A stretch of 64,000 nucleotides of DNA from Ruminococcus bromii (GTDB lineage: Bacteria > Bacillota > Clostridia > Oscillospirales > Acutalibacteraceae): assembly GCF_002834225.1 (NCBI RefSeq), contig NZ_NNSR01000072.1, positions 62,001 through 126,000 of the forward strand, written 5' to 3'. Within the stretch, counting starts at the first letter, position 1. Every line of letters begins with the position of its first letter. Shown here piece by piece: positions 52,104-61,721 of this stretch. A model generated the notes under the pieces. The model ran no database searches. It saw only the letters and a program-made list of their open reading frames with translations, and was not told the DNA's origin. A program made the translations under genes and the position numbers.

Positions 52104-54701
52104 ATGGCGGAGTTATCTCCAATGATGCAGCAGTATTTCAAAATAAAAGAAGAAAACAAAGACAGCATTTTATTCTTCCGACTTGGAGATTTCTACGAAA
52201 TGTTTTACGATGACGCAAAGCTTGCATCAAAGGAACTTGAACTTACTCTTACAGGAAGGGATTGCGGACAGGCCGAGCGTGCTCCCATGTGCGGAGTGCC
52301 GTTTCACAGCTGTGAGGGTTACATTGCAAGACTTGTTGCAAAGGGCTATAAGGTTGCAATTTGTGAGCAGACCGAAGACCCCGCAAAGGCAAAAGGTCTT
52401 GTAAAGCGTGATATTATTCGAGTAATTACTCCCGGTACCGTAATGGAATCGAGTATGCTTGATGAAAGCAAAAATAACTACATTTGCTGTATGTTTTCCA
52501 AAAATAAAGCTATAGGACTTTGCTTTTGTGATATTTCCACAGGAGAATTATACGCTACGGAAATCAAAGGTAATGACAGCTATAATGTTCTTACCAATCA
52601 GCTTACAAGCTATAATCCCCGTGAAATTCTCATCGGCGGTGATATTGTAAAGCTGAAAGAACTGCCAAAGTTCATTAAAGCGAAGCTTTCGGCAGGAGTT
52701 GAAATGCTCGAGGATGAAAAATTTGACGAATCGGTATGTACTGATGTTGTAAAATCACAGTTTGAGGATGAATACAAAACTGTATCGGACAAGCCTGTTG
52801 TTGTAAGCGTTTTGGGTGCGTTGCTTTCATATCTTCGTGATACCCAGAAAACGGGACTTGAAAGAATAAATCACATTGAGTTCTATAAAGAAAATCAGTA
52901 TATGAGCCTTGATTACAACACACAGCGTAATCTTGAACTCACGCAGACAATGCTGACAAAGGATAAGAAGGGTTCGCTTTTGTGGGTGCTTGACAAGACA
53001 AAAACCGCAATGGGCAAACGCCTTATGCGTTCATGGCTTGAACATCCTTTGCTTAACATAACTTCAATCAATAACCGCCAAAGTGCGGTTGAAGAGCTTG
53101 TAAACGATAATATGCTCCGTATGGATATTACGGACGCTCTTTCGGGCATATTTGATATTGAAAGACTTATGACAAGAATTGTTTACGGCTCTGCAAACGC
53201 AAGAGATTTGCGTTCACTCTGCGGTGCAATTCAGAATCTTCCGCAGATTTCGGATTTACTCGTTGATTGCAAATCGGTTTATTTGAAATATATTTACAAA
53301 AGCATTGATAAGCTTGAGGACATTCATTCTCTTATTGATTCTGCAATAGTTGAAGAACCTCCTTTTACAGTCCGTGAAGGCGGTATGATTAAGAGAGGCT
53401 ATAACGAAGAACTTGATTCCGTGACAGGCGATATGAATGACTCAAAGGGGATTCTTGCTCGTATTGAGGCTGAACAGCGAGAGGCTACGGGAATCCCTAA
53501 GCTTAAAGTCGGCTATAACAGAGTATTCGGATATTATATAGAGGTTTCAAACTCATATAAATCCATGGTACCCGAAACATACATAAGAAAGCAGACCCTC
53601 ACCAATTGCGAAAGATATATTACTCAGGATTTGAAAGATGTAGAGGGCAGAATCCTCGGTGCAAAAGACAGATCCGTTGCTCTTGAATATAATCTTTTTG
53701 ACGATGTGAGGAAGGCTGTTTCCGATAAGCTTGAAAGGATTCAAAATACAGCAAAAGCAATTGCAAATCTTGATGTCATTACATCACTTGCAAATGTGGC
53801 GGCTGACAACAGATACATAAGACCTGATGTAAACCTTTCAACTGCTATAAGAATTAAGGATTCAAGACATCCTGTTGTTGAGGCTCTATTAAAGGATGCA
53901 CCGTTTGTTCCGAATGATGTCAGCCTTGATTCTGCCAATGACAGAGTAGCAATTATTACCGGCCCCAATATGGCAGGTAAGTCAACATATATGCGCCAGA
54001 TTGCCATTATTGTTCTTATGGCGCAGATAGGCAGTTTTGTTCCGGCGTCTTCTGCCGAAATCGGAGTTGTTGACAGCATTTTTACCCGTGTAGGTGCTTC
54101 CGATGATCTTGCTTCGGGACAGTCAACCTTTATGGTTGAAATGAGCGAGGTTGCCAATATCATAAAAAATGCAACCTCAAAAAGCTTGCTTATTCTTGAC
54201 GAAATCGGCAGAGGTACTTCGACCTTTGACGGTATGAGCATTGCAAGAGCTGTACTTGAATTTTGTGCCGACAGGAAAAAACTCGGTGCAAAAACACTTT
54301 TTGCAACTCATTATCACGAACTCACGGTTATGGAACAACTTCTTGACGGTGTAAAGAACTATAACATAGCCGTTAAAAAGCGTGGCGATGATATTACCTT
54401 TCTGCGAAGAATTGTTCCCGGTGGAGCAGATGACAGCTACGGAATCGAGGTTGCAAAGCTTGCAGGTATTCCGCAGTCTGTAATTTCAAGAGCAAAAGAA
54501 ATTTTAAAAGACCTTGAACACGGTAAATATAAAAACGAGAACGCCAGTATTCAAAAGCAGGATAATTCAGACAATATGCAGCTTTCACTTATAGGTGCGG
54601 CTGAAAGCCCTGTGGTTGAAAGGCTGAAAAATACAGATATAAATACTCTTACTCCAATCGAAGCAATGAACTTGCTTTATGAACTTAAGGGTATGATTTA
54701 A
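52104..54701 (+). CDS. mutS: DNA mismatch repair protein MutS
   Basis: The 865 residues cover mismatch-binding domain I with FFRLGDFYEMF (Phe-x-Glu wedge), connector, lever and clamp, and the ATPase with Walker A GPNMAGKST (about residues 620-628) and DEIGRGTSTFDG. A C-terminal dimerisation tail ends in EAMNLLYELKGMI. ATG 52104 is supported by AAGGAAGTGA; GTG 52095 falls inside that site. mutL follows 18 bases later. Confidence 0.97.
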   Translation: MAELSPMMQQYFKIKEENKDSILFFRLGDFYEMFYDDAKLASKELELTLTGRDCGQAERAPMCGVPFHSCEGYIARLVAKGYKVAICEQTEDPAKAKGLVKRDIIRVITPGTVMESSMLDESKNNYICCMFSKNKAIGLCFCDISTGELYATEIKGNDSYNVLTNQLTSYNPREILIGGDIVKLKELPKFIKAKLSAGVEMLEDEKFDESVCTDVVKSQFEDEYKTVSDKPVVVSVLGALLSYLRDTQKTGLERINHIEFYKENQYMSLDYNTQRNLELTQTMLTKDKKGSLLWVLDKTKTAMGKRLMRSWLEHPLLNITSINNRQSAVEELVNDNMLRMDITDALSGIFDIERLMTRIVYGSANARDLRSLCGAIQNLPQISDLLVDCKSVYLKYIYKSIDKLEDIHSLIDSAIVEEPPFTVREGGMIKRGYNEELDSVTGDMNDSKGILARIEAEQREATGIPKLKVGYNRVFGYYIEVSNSYKSMVPETYIRKQTLTNCERYITQDLKDVEGRILGAKDRSVALEYNLFDDVRKAVSDKLERIQNTAKAIANLDVITSLANVAADNRYIRPDVNLSTAIRIKDSRHPVVEALLKDAPFVPNDVSLDSANDRVAIITGPNMAGKSTYMRQIAIIVLMAQIGSFVPASSAEIGVVDSIFTRVGASDDLASGQSTFMVEMSEVANIIKNATSKSLLILDEIGRGTSTFDGMSIARAVLEFCADRKKLGAKTLFATHYHELTVMEQLLDGVKNYNIAVKKRGDDITFLRRIVPGGADDSYGIEVAKLAGIPQSVISRAKEILKDLEHGKYKNENASIQKQDNSDNMQLSLIGAAESPVVERLKNTDINTLTPIEAMNLLYELKGMI

Positions 54702-54719
54702 TGTTAGGAGGTGACACAA

Positions 54720-56852
54720 ATGGGTGTAATCAATGTGCTTGACAAGCATGTCGCAGAGCTTATTGCGGCAGGCGAGGTTGTTGAAAGACCGGCATCAGTT
54801 ATCAAGGAACTTGTTGAAAACTCAATTGACGCAGGTGCAAAGCATATTACAGTTGAGATAAAAAACGGCGGTACAACATTCATGCGTGTTGCCGATGACG
54901 GCTGCGGTATTTTCCGTGACGACATCAAAGTTGCCTTTTTGCGACACGCAACCAGTAAAGTTAAGGTTGAATCCGATCTTGACAGTATTTCTACGCTCGG
55001 ATTCAGAGGAGAGGCTCTTGCATCAATTTGTGCGGTGTCACGATTACAGCTTATTACAAGGAATGTAAATGAAGAAATCGGAACTTCATACGAAATTGAC
55101 GGCGGCGAGGAACAGAGCTTTGATGACGCAGGTTGTCCTGTCGGCACAACCTTTGTTATCAGAGATTTGTTCTACAACATTCCTGCCCGTGCAAAATTTT
55201 TGAAAAAGGATGTTTCGGAGGGTAACGCAGTTTCAAATATAATCGACAAAACTGCTTTGTCACATCCCGAAATTGCATTTACATACATTAAAGACGGTAA
55301 GCAGGTTCTTCGCACATTCGGCGACGGAAAGCTTATTTCTACAATATATTCGGTTTTTGGCAAGGATTTTGCGAACGGTCTTATTCCTGTTGAATATCAG
55401 CTTGGCGCAATAAGAGTTTGCGGATACATTTCAAAGCCCGAACATTCAAGACCTAACCGTAATATGCAAAATTTCTTCATTAACGGAAGGTACATCAAAA
55501 CCAGAACGGCTATGGTTGCACTTGAGGAGGCTTTTAAGGGCTCAATTATGGTCGGAAAATTTCCGTCGTGTGTTCTTAATATCGAATTGCCGTGTGAAAT
55601 TATTGATGTAAATGTTCATCCTTCAAAGCTTGAGGTCAGATTTATAAATGAAAGACCTGTTTTCGATGCAATTTATCATGCTGTAAAATCTTCGCTTATG
55701 AAGTATGACAGCCGTAAAAAAGCATCGTTTAAAAAGGAAACAGCTTTCAATGAAGTGCAGAACAAGTTTAATCCGTTTAATAATGCACCTGCAATTTTAA
55801 ATAAACCCGTTTCAAATGCTTCCGAACAAAAACTTATTCAGGAACCAAAGCGGTTTGTCCCTCAGAAAACGGAAAGACAAAAAAACGAAGTTGCAGAACC
55901 TGACGCTTTACAAGCAAAATCCGATGATTTTAATCCTTTTTCCGATGTTGCATTTAATGATGTAAAAACAGGTGAAAATAAGCCGGCTGTATCTGTGCCT
56001 GAATCAATTGATGATATTAAGGTTGCCGATGTAACAAATCCCTTTAATATATTCAGCAGGCAGGCAATAAACAATTCTAAAGAAGAAAAATCTTTTAAAC
56101 CAACTGTTAAATCTGAAACTGTTCAAACATCTCCTCACGCTTTGGATAAATATGAGAAATCTGATAATACAGAAAAAATCTCTGAGAAAAATTCAATCAG
56201 TAAGCCTAAAGAGGTTGATGTAATTGTTTCTGAGGAATCTATCGAAAAATCTAAAGAGCCTGTACTTGTCAACAACAGCCGGACAAGTATAAGATATATC
56301 GGAGAGGCCTTTAGCACATACATTATTGCAGAAAAAAATAATAAAGAAATTATTTTAATAGACAAGCACGCGGCACATGAAAGGATAATTTACGAGAAGC
56401 TTAAATCAGAACGAACCGCCGATAACAGGCAGATTTTGCTCTCTCCTGTTGCTGTCAGCCTCGGTAAGACCGAATATGACGCGGCAATAAACAATCTTAA
56501 TATGTTTGCTGACTGCGGCTTTGAGGTTGAAGATTTCGGCAACAGTACAGTTATTGTCAGATGCTCGCCGCAGTATATTCCTGCCGCTGAAATCAGTGAT
56601 TGTATCACTGAGATGGCAGATTATATAGCTCAGGGAAAAAATGATATTTTTACTGAAAAAATGGAGTGGTTTTACTGCAATGTTGCGTGCCGTTCCGCTA
56701 TTAAAGCAGGAAACAAAAGCACTCCTGAGGAGCTTATCGGAATTGTAAAACATCTTGAGGAACATCCCGAAATAAAGTATTGCCCTCACGGAAGACCGAT
56801 TTGCATTGTGCTGACAAAGGGTGAAATTGAAAAACAGTTTGGCAGGGTGTGA
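54720..56852 (+). CDS. mutL: DNA mismatch repair protein MutL
   Basis: The 710 residues split into a GHKL ATPase (residues ~1-330; ELVENSIDAGA, DDGCGI, GFRGEALASI), a long, probably disordered Lys/Glu-rich linker (~335-520) and a C-terminal endonuclease/dimerisation domain. The metal motif usually DQHAxxE reads DKHAAHE (near residue 547); ACRSAIKAG and CPHGRP complete the site, so nicking activity is likely. ATG 54720 follows GGAGGTGA. miaA begins 4 bases after the stop. Confidence 0.96.
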   Translation: MGVINVLDKHVAELIAAGEVVERPASVIKELVENSIDAGAKHITVEIKNGGTTFMRVADDGCGIFRDDIKVAFLRHATSKVKVESDLDSISTLGFRGEALASICAVSRLQLITRNVNEEIGTSYEIDGGEEQSFDDAGCPVGTTFVIRDLFYNIPARAKFLKKDVSEGNAVSNIIDKTALSHPEIAFTYIKDGKQVLRTFGDGKLISTIYSVFGKDFANGLIPVEYQLGAIRVCGYISKPEHSRPNRNMQNFFINGRYIKTRTAMVALEEAFKGSIMVGKFPSCVLNIELPCEIIDVNVHPSKLEVRFINERPVFDAIYHAVKSSLMKYDSRKKASFKKETAFNEVQNKFNPFNNAPAILNKPVSNASEQKLIQEPKRFVPQKTERQKNEVAEPDALQAKSDDFNPFSDVAFNDVKTGENKPAVSVPESIDDIKVADVTNPFNIFSRQAINNSKEEKSFKPTVKSETVQTSPHALDKYEKSDNTEKISEKNSISKPKEVDVIVSEESIEKSKEPVLVNNSRTSIRYIGEAFSTYIIAEKNNKEIILIDKHAAHERIIYEKLKSERTADNRQILLSPVAVSLGKTEYDAAINNLNMFADCGFEVEDFGNSTVIVRCSPQYIPAAEISDCITEMADYIAQGKNDIFTEKMEWFYCNVACRSAIKAGNKSTPEELIGIVKHLEEHPEIKYCPHGRPICIVLTKGEIEKQFGRV

Positions 56853-56856
56853 TTTT

Positions 56857-57795
56857 TTGGAAAATTCAATTAAGGTTGTTTCAATTGTCGGACCTACCGC
56901 GTCAGGCAAGACAAAGCTTTCGGTTGAACTTGCAAAGCATTTTAACGGTGAAATAGTTTCTGCCGACTCAATGCAAATTTACAGCGGTATGCAGATTGCC
57001 ACAGCCAAACCGACAAAGGCTGAAATGGACGGAGTTCCTCATCATATGATGGGCTTTCTCCCGCCTGACAAAACATATTCTGTTGCTTCGTATGTAAATG
57101 ACGCGTCGAAGTGCATCGCCGATATTCACTCAAGAGGAATGCTTCCGTTTATTGTAGGAGGCACAGGACTTTATGTTGATTCTCTTTTGAACAATATTTC
57201 TTTTAGCGATGATAAGCGAGATGAAGAGTATTGCTCAAGGCTTCGTAAAATCGGAGAAGAAGACGGAACTGACAGGCTGCTTGATATGCTTTCTGAATTT
57301 GACCCTGAATCGGCGCAAAGACTTCGTGGGGGAAGAAATATAAAAAGAATAATCCGTGCTATTGAATTTTATAAAACGACAGGCAAAACAATTACGGAAC
57401 AAATTAAAGAATCGCATAATATTCCGTCACCGTATTCTGCGGTTAAGCTTGGACTTAACTGTCGTGACAGGCAGGTGCTTTATGACAGAATTAACAGGCG
57501 TGTCGATATTATGCTTGATGAAGGATTGCTTGAGGAGGCTCAAAGAGTTATCAACTCCGAATTGAGCTATACATCGGTAAAGGCGATAGGCTATAAGGAG
57601 CTTATTCCTTATTTTAAGGGCAGCAAAAGCTTAAATGATTGTGTTGAAAAATTGAAAATGGAAACCCGCAGATATGCCAAAAGGCAAATTACTTGGTTTA
57701 AGCGGGATACAGAGATTAACTGGATTTATATTGATGAATATAATTCATTTGAAGAAATATACAGCTATGCAAAGGCTGTAATTGAAAGAGGCTGA
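56857..57795 (+). CDS. miaA: tRNA dimethylallyltransferase MiaA
   Basis: Transfers dimethylallyl to A37 of tRNA. The 312 residues show P-loop GPTASGKT, the DSMQIY motif, the D-transfer region and FIVGGTGLYVDSLL, then IQR-type IKRIIRAIEFY. No ATG exists near the start; TTG 56857 is chosen since AGGGTG (56844-56849) is 7 bases upstream and homologues begin here. GTG 56821 is in frame but inside mutL. Confidence 0.95.
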   Translation: MENSIKVVSIVGPTASGKTKLSVELAKHFNGEIVSADSMQIYSGMQIATAKPTKAEMDGVPHHMMGFLPPDKTYSVASYVNDASKCIADIHSRGMLPFIVGGTGLYVDSLLNNISFSDDKRDEEYCSRLRKIGEEDGTDRLLDMLSEFDPESAQRLRGGRNIKRIIRAIEFYKTTGKTITEQIKESHNIPSPYSAVKLGLNCRDRQVLYDRINRRVDIMLDEGLLEEAQRVINSELSYTSVKAIGYKELIPYFKGSKSLNDCVEKLKMETRRYAKRQITWFKRDTEINWIYIDEYNSFEEIYSYAKAVIERG

Positions 57796-57799
57796 CTTT

Positions 57800-59083
57800 A
57801 TGGATAAATTGCTTTTCAGACGCATTTTAATGATTGCATTGTCGGTGCTTGCGGTAGTGTATGCCGCATATTTGCTGATAAGCACAAACTTTAAAATGTA
57901 TCCGACTGAAAATGCTGTTCAGACAACTGTGTCCGATAAAATATATTCAAACGGTTTTATAATTCGAGATGAGAATATAATTAGGAACAATACCCCGGGA
58001 GTGCTTTCCTACACTGTACACGACGGTGACGAAGTAAAAGCAGGCGGTGAGATTGCAAAGACATATGCAAGTGATGATGATGCGGCATCACAGTCAAAAA
58101 TCAGCGCCCTGCAAGAGCAGCTCACCGATTTGCAGACATTGCAGAAAACAAGCACCGCCGGAAATATCGGTATTGACACCATAAACAACAATATAAATAA
58201 TAACATCATTTTACATATAAAAAGTGTCAACGACGGTAATTTGTCTGATATTGACGATGTTACAAATGATTTGCTTTACTCAATAAATCAGCGACAAATT
58301 TATACCGGAAAGATAACTAATTTTAACGACAGAATATCAGAACTCCAGAGCGAAATAACAACTCTGGAAAGCAAGGCAGGAAAGTCAACAGGTGCAATAA
58401 CTACAGAGAAAGCAGGCTACTTTCTCTCACATTGTGACGGCTATGAAAATGCTCTTGATTACAATAATCTTGACCGTTTGACTGTTTCTGACCTCGAAAA
58501 TGTTAAACAGACTAAGGTATCCGATAATGTTGCGGGAAAGGTTGTCAGTGGGCTAAAATGGTATGTAGCCTGCAAGGTTACTGCCGATGAGGCAACAAGA
58601 CTTTCTCTTTGGGACGGTTCCGCAACTGTATTGTTTTCCGATGCGTCATCAGAAAGCATTCCTGCCGTTATCAAAAGAATATATCAGAAAACGAAGAACA
58701 GCGACGCACTTCTTATCCTTGAATGTGACTATATGAATTCTGACCTTGCGCAGGCAAGACAGGAACCCATTGAAATTGGTCTTGGAACTTACACCGGACT
58801 TAGAATCAGCAAAAAAGCTATTCATGATGACTATGTAACAAAGACAACTTATGACGAAAATGACAACAAACACACTGAACAGGTTAAGGTTCAGGGCGTT
58901 TATGTACTTCACGGAAGTGAAGTAAGATTCAGACAGATTTCAATTCTGTATGCTGATGATGATTATGTAATATGCGATCCCGATCCGGACAGTAAGGAAC
59001 TGGTTAACGGCACAACGGTTGAATTGTACGATCGGGTAATTCTTGAGGGAGATGATTTATATGACGGAAAAGTTATTAACTGA
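57800..59083 (+). CDS. HlyD-like membrane-fusion/adaptor protein
   Basis: A 427-residue protein with one N-terminal membrane helix (residues ~9-27), a biotinyl-lipoyl-like beta-hairpin domain (GVLSYTVHDGDEVKAGGEIA), a coiled coil (~95-200, SKISALQEQLTDLQTLQK) and a C-terminal beta domain. This is the layout of HlyD-family adaptors, but no ABC or RND exporter gene is next to it, so its partner is unknown. In related Clostridia a similar gene sits before yggS-sepF. It overlaps the yggS start by 23 bases. Confidence 0.83.
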   Translation: MDKLLFRRILMIALSVLAVVYAAYLLISTNFKMYPTENAVQTTVSDKIYSNGFIIRDENIIRNNTPGVLSYTVHDGDEVKAGGEIAKTYASDDDAASQSKISALQEQLTDLQTLQKTSTAGNIGIDTINNNINNNIILHIKSVNDGNLSDIDDVTNDLLYSINQRQIYTGKITNFNDRISELQSEITTLESKAGKSTGAITTEKAGYFLSHCDGYENALDYNNLDRLTVSDLENVKQTKVSDNVAGKVVSGLKWYVACKVTADEATRLSLWDGSATVLFSDASSESIPAVIKRIYQKTKNSDALLILECDYMNSDLAQARQEPIEIGLGTYTGLRISKKAIHDDYVTKTTYDENDNKHTEQVKVQGVYVLHGSEVRFRQISILYADDDYVICDPDPDSKELVNGTTVELYDRVILEGDDLYDGKVIN

Positions 59084-59774
59084 TGTTGAATATAATTACA
59101 AATACATTGATGAGAGGATTGCAGAGGCGGCTGAAAAATCCGGAAGAAAGCGTGAAGATATCACATTTCTTGCCGCAACAAAAATGGTTGAGCCTGAGGT
59201 TATTAACCACGCAATTTCACTTGGACTTGACCACATAGGTGAAAACAAGGTTCAGGAGCTTTTGTCAAAGTATGATAAGTATAACCTTGACAACTGTTCT
59301 CTTCAGTTTATCGGTCATTTGCAGACAAATAAGGTCAGACAGATTATTGATAAAGTCGATCTTATCCAGTCTGTTGATTCGATTAAGCTTGCCGGTGAAA
59401 TTTCCAAACAGGCGCTTAAAATCAACAGGAAATGCGATGTTCTTGTTGAAGTTAATATCGGCAGAGAAGAGAATAAGTCAGGGGTAATGCCCGAGCAGCT
59501 TGAAGAATTGCTTTGTCAAATTGCCGAGTTGGACGGTGTTTCGGTAAAGGGACTTATGGCAATCCCCCCAATTTGTGAATCTTCACAGAAAATTTCCGAA
59601 TTTTTTAATAAAATGCATAATATATTTATTGACATCTCGCAAAAAAAATTAGATAATATATGTATGAATATTCTTTCAATGGGTATGTCTGCCGATTATT
59701 ATGAGGCTATACTTGCAGGTGCAAATATGGTCAGGGTAGGATCGGCGTTATTCGGTGCAAGGAATTATACATAA
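59061..59774 (+). CDS. PLP homeostasis protein YggS/YlmE
   Basis: A 237-residue single-domain PLP-binding barrel. The PLP lysine lies in FLAATKMVEPEVI; HIGENKVQELLSKY, FIGHLQTNKVRQI, VEVNIGREENKSG and MGMSADYYEAIL match YggS. It keeps PLP in balance and has no proven reaction. ATG 59061 follows GAGGGAG and lies inside the 3' end of the HlyD-like gene. Start of the ylm-divIVA block; ylmG (yggT) is missing between sepF and ylmH. Confidence 0.94.
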   Translation: MTEKLLTDVEYNYKYIDERIAEAAEKSGRKREDITFLAATKMVEPEVINHAISLGLDHIGENKVQELLSKYDKYNLDNCSLQFIGHLQTNKVRQIIDKVDLIQSVDSIKLAGEISKQALKINRKCDVLVEVNIGREENKSGVMPEQLEELLCQIAELDGVSVKGLMAIPPICESSQKISEFFNKMHNIFIDISQKKLDNICMNILSMGMSADYYEAILAGANMVRVGSALFGARNYT

Positions 59775-59792
59775 TTTTAGGAGGACTATATA

Positions 59793-60260
59793 ATGGCTGG
59801 TTTTGTAGATAAGTTTAAACGCATGTGGGACGCTCCCGATGATGAGTATGAGTACGATGAGTACGGTTATGCAGATGAAGGTGCAGAAGAGGACTACAAA
59901 GAAGAACCTGTAAGAAACGCTAAAAAAGAAAGAGATCTCGGCGGCGGAAACAAGGTTGTTAATATCAATGCTACTACCAACCTTCAGGTAGGCTTGTTCA
60001 AACCCGAGCGTTTCGGTGAAGAAACCCGCACAATTGCCGATGAGCTTATGAAGGCTCACACAGTTGTACTTAATCTTGAAGATACAAATAAGGATATGGC
60101 AAGAAGAATCCTTGATTTTCTCAGCGGCGTTGCATATGCCAACCGCGGCAAAATCAAGCGTGTTGCTACCAATACATATATTATTATTCCGAGCAATGTT
60201 GACCTGACAGGCGACGATTTACTCGATGAGCTTGAGAACAACGGTGTTTACTTCGGATGA
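59793..60260 (+). CDS. sepF: Cell division protein SepF
   Basis: A 155-residue SepF: an N-terminal amphipathic membrane-binding helix (MAGFVDKFKRMW), an acidic Tyr-rich linker and the C-terminal core domain (KPERFGEETRTIADEL, DMARRILDFLSGVAYA). SepF aligns FtsZ bundles at the septum. TTTTAGGAGG precedes the ATG. The 3' end overlaps the ylmH start. Confidence 0.95.
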   Translation: MAGFVDKFKRMWDAPDDEYEYDEYGYADEGAEEDYKEEPVRNAKKERDLGGGNKVVNINATTNLQVGLFKPERFGEETRTIADELMKAHTVVLNLEDTNKDMARRILDFLSGVAYANRGKIKRVATNTYIIIPSNVDLTGDDLLDELENNGVYFG

Positions 60261-60993
60261 TGATAAACAGCTGGTTGCTCAGCTTAATGACGGTATTGAT
60301 CTTTGTCTGACAAGGCAGAAGCCCTATTTTATGCCTTTTATGAGTGAAAGAAAACAGGCTGTGCTTTTTTCTGAGCTTAAAAAAGCTTATTTTGATAACT
60401 ACCTTTTCTTTGGCGGTTACGGCAATTCGGAAAGGAAAATGCTCGGTTTGTTTTTTGATGAGCCGTGCGAAGACTGTTTTCCGATATCTGCTGTTGAATT
60501 TTCTTTCAGAAAATGCGATAAACTTACCCACCGTGATTTTCTCGGTGCTCTGATGTCGCTGGGCATTGAAAGGGAAACAGTGGGAGATATTCTTGTTGAG
60601 GACGGACGGGCTGTCGTGTTTGTTAAAACAGAATTGTCCGATTATATAATGTCGCAGATATCAAAAGTAGGCAGAGTCGGAGTTAAGGTTTCCTGTGCCG
60701 ATTTGTCAAAACTTCCGCAGGGAAGAGGCTTTGAAGAAAAAACATACATTGTTTCTTCTTTAAGACTTGACAATATCGTTGCTGCCGTATGCAGGCTGTC
60801 GCGGGAAAAGACAAGAACCGTTATTATGGCTGACAGCGTATGCGTTAATTTTGAAGAAACTAAAAATGTCAGTCTTAACCTTAAGGAAGATGATGTTTTT
60901 ACAATTCGAGGAAAGGGCAAATTTGTTTTAAAAAGCATTCTTGGTACTACAGGAAAAGGTCGAATAAGAATTTCAGTTATTCATTATAAATAA
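60244..60993 (+). CDS. ylmH: S4-domain RNA-binding protein YlmH
   Basis: A ~249-residue protein: an N-terminal and middle YlmH domain (KMLGLFFDEP, FPISAVEFSF, HRDFLGALMSLGIERETVGDI) and a C-terminal S4 fold (LSREKTRTVIMADSVCVN, then LKEDDVFTIRGKGKF). YlmH aids rescue of stalled 50S complexes and division-linked functions. I place the start at GTG 60244 by comparison with homologues (DDDKQLVAQL follows), overlapping sepF by 17 bases; ATG 60226 and TTG 60232 are in-frame alternatives. Confidence 0.88.
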   Translation: MFTSDDDKQLVAQLNDGIDLCLTRQKPYFMPFMSERKQAVLFSELKKAYFDNYLFFGGYGNSERKMLGLFFDEPCEDCFPISAVEFSFRKCDKLTHRDFLGALMSLGIERETVGDILVEDGRAVVFVKTELSDYIMSQISKVGRVGVKVSCADLSKLPQGRGFEEKTYIVSSLRLDNIVAAVCRLSREKTRTVIMADSVCVNFEETKNVSLNLKEDDVFTIRGKGKFVLKSILGTTGKGRIRISVIHYK

Positions 60994-61006
60994 GGAGTGT
61001 AGATAA

Positions 61007-61684
61007 ATGCTTACAATTGATGAAATTAAAAATATAAGCTTCAGAAAAGCCAACCTCAACAACGGCTACAGAGCTGAAGATGTTGACTCATTCATTGATG
61101 AAGTAATTGTTTCATTTGAACAGTTAAAAAAAGAAAAAACTAACCTTGTACATAAGATTGATGTTCTTGCTACAAGAGTTGAACAGTACAGAGCAGATGA
61201 GGAAACTGTAAGAAACGCCTTGCTTGCTTCACAGAAGGTTGCTGATGCCTGCATCAGAGAAGCAAAGGAAAAGGCTGCAAAGATTGTTCGTGACGCTGAA
61301 ACAAAGGCTCAGGCACTTCTTGTAGACGCAAACAATATGACAGCGGCTGAGAAAGAGCATTATTTGCAGCTTCAGTCAGATGCTGCCGACCTCAGAAATG
61401 AGCTTATTTCACTTTACAGTAAGCATATCAAATCAATTGATGATCTTCCGTCAAGCTCTGATGTTGAAGCGTCAAAAGCAGAGCTTGATAAGAAGTATCC
61501 TACCGAGGATATGACAGCTCCTGCTCAGCCTAAGGCTGAAGAGGATGTAAAAATTGCTGTTCCTTCAGAGATTAAAGCTGAGCCTGTTGAAGAACCTGAA
61601 AACGATATTACGGCTCATGCAAAAAGGCAGAGTAAATTCAGTCATCTTAAGTTTGGCGATAACTATGATGTAACTGCCGACTGA
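61007..61684 (+). CDS. divIVA: DivIVA-domain protein
   Basis: A 225-residue coiled-coil protein. The N-terminal lipid-binding domain (MLTIDEIKNISFRKANLNNGYRAEDVDSF is the DivIVA start) precedes a long coiled coil (~30-145) and a disordered Pro/Glu/Ala-rich tail. It marks negatively curved membrane at septa and poles. AAGGAG (60992-60997) is the ribosome site. Between ylmH and ileS, as in Bacillus. Confidence 0.95.
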   Translation: MLTIDEIKNISFRKANLNNGYRAEDVDSFIDEVIVSFEQLKKEKTNLVHKIDVLATRVEQYRADEETVRNALLASQKVADACIREAKEKAAKIVRDAETKAQALLVDANNMTAAEKEHYLQLQSDAADLRNELISLYSKHIKSIDDLPSSSDVEASKAELDKKYPTEDMTAPAQPKAEEDVKIAVPSEIKAEPVEEPENDITAHAKRQSKFSHLKFGDNYDVTAD

Positions 61685-61721
61685 TTTAAATTTAGATTTT
61701 AGATATTGGAGAGAATATAAA

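Noticed and set aside
61685-61721. T-box leader for ileS
   Set aside because: Only 37 bases between divIVA and ileS, too short for a T-box; leuS likewise follows rsfS directly.
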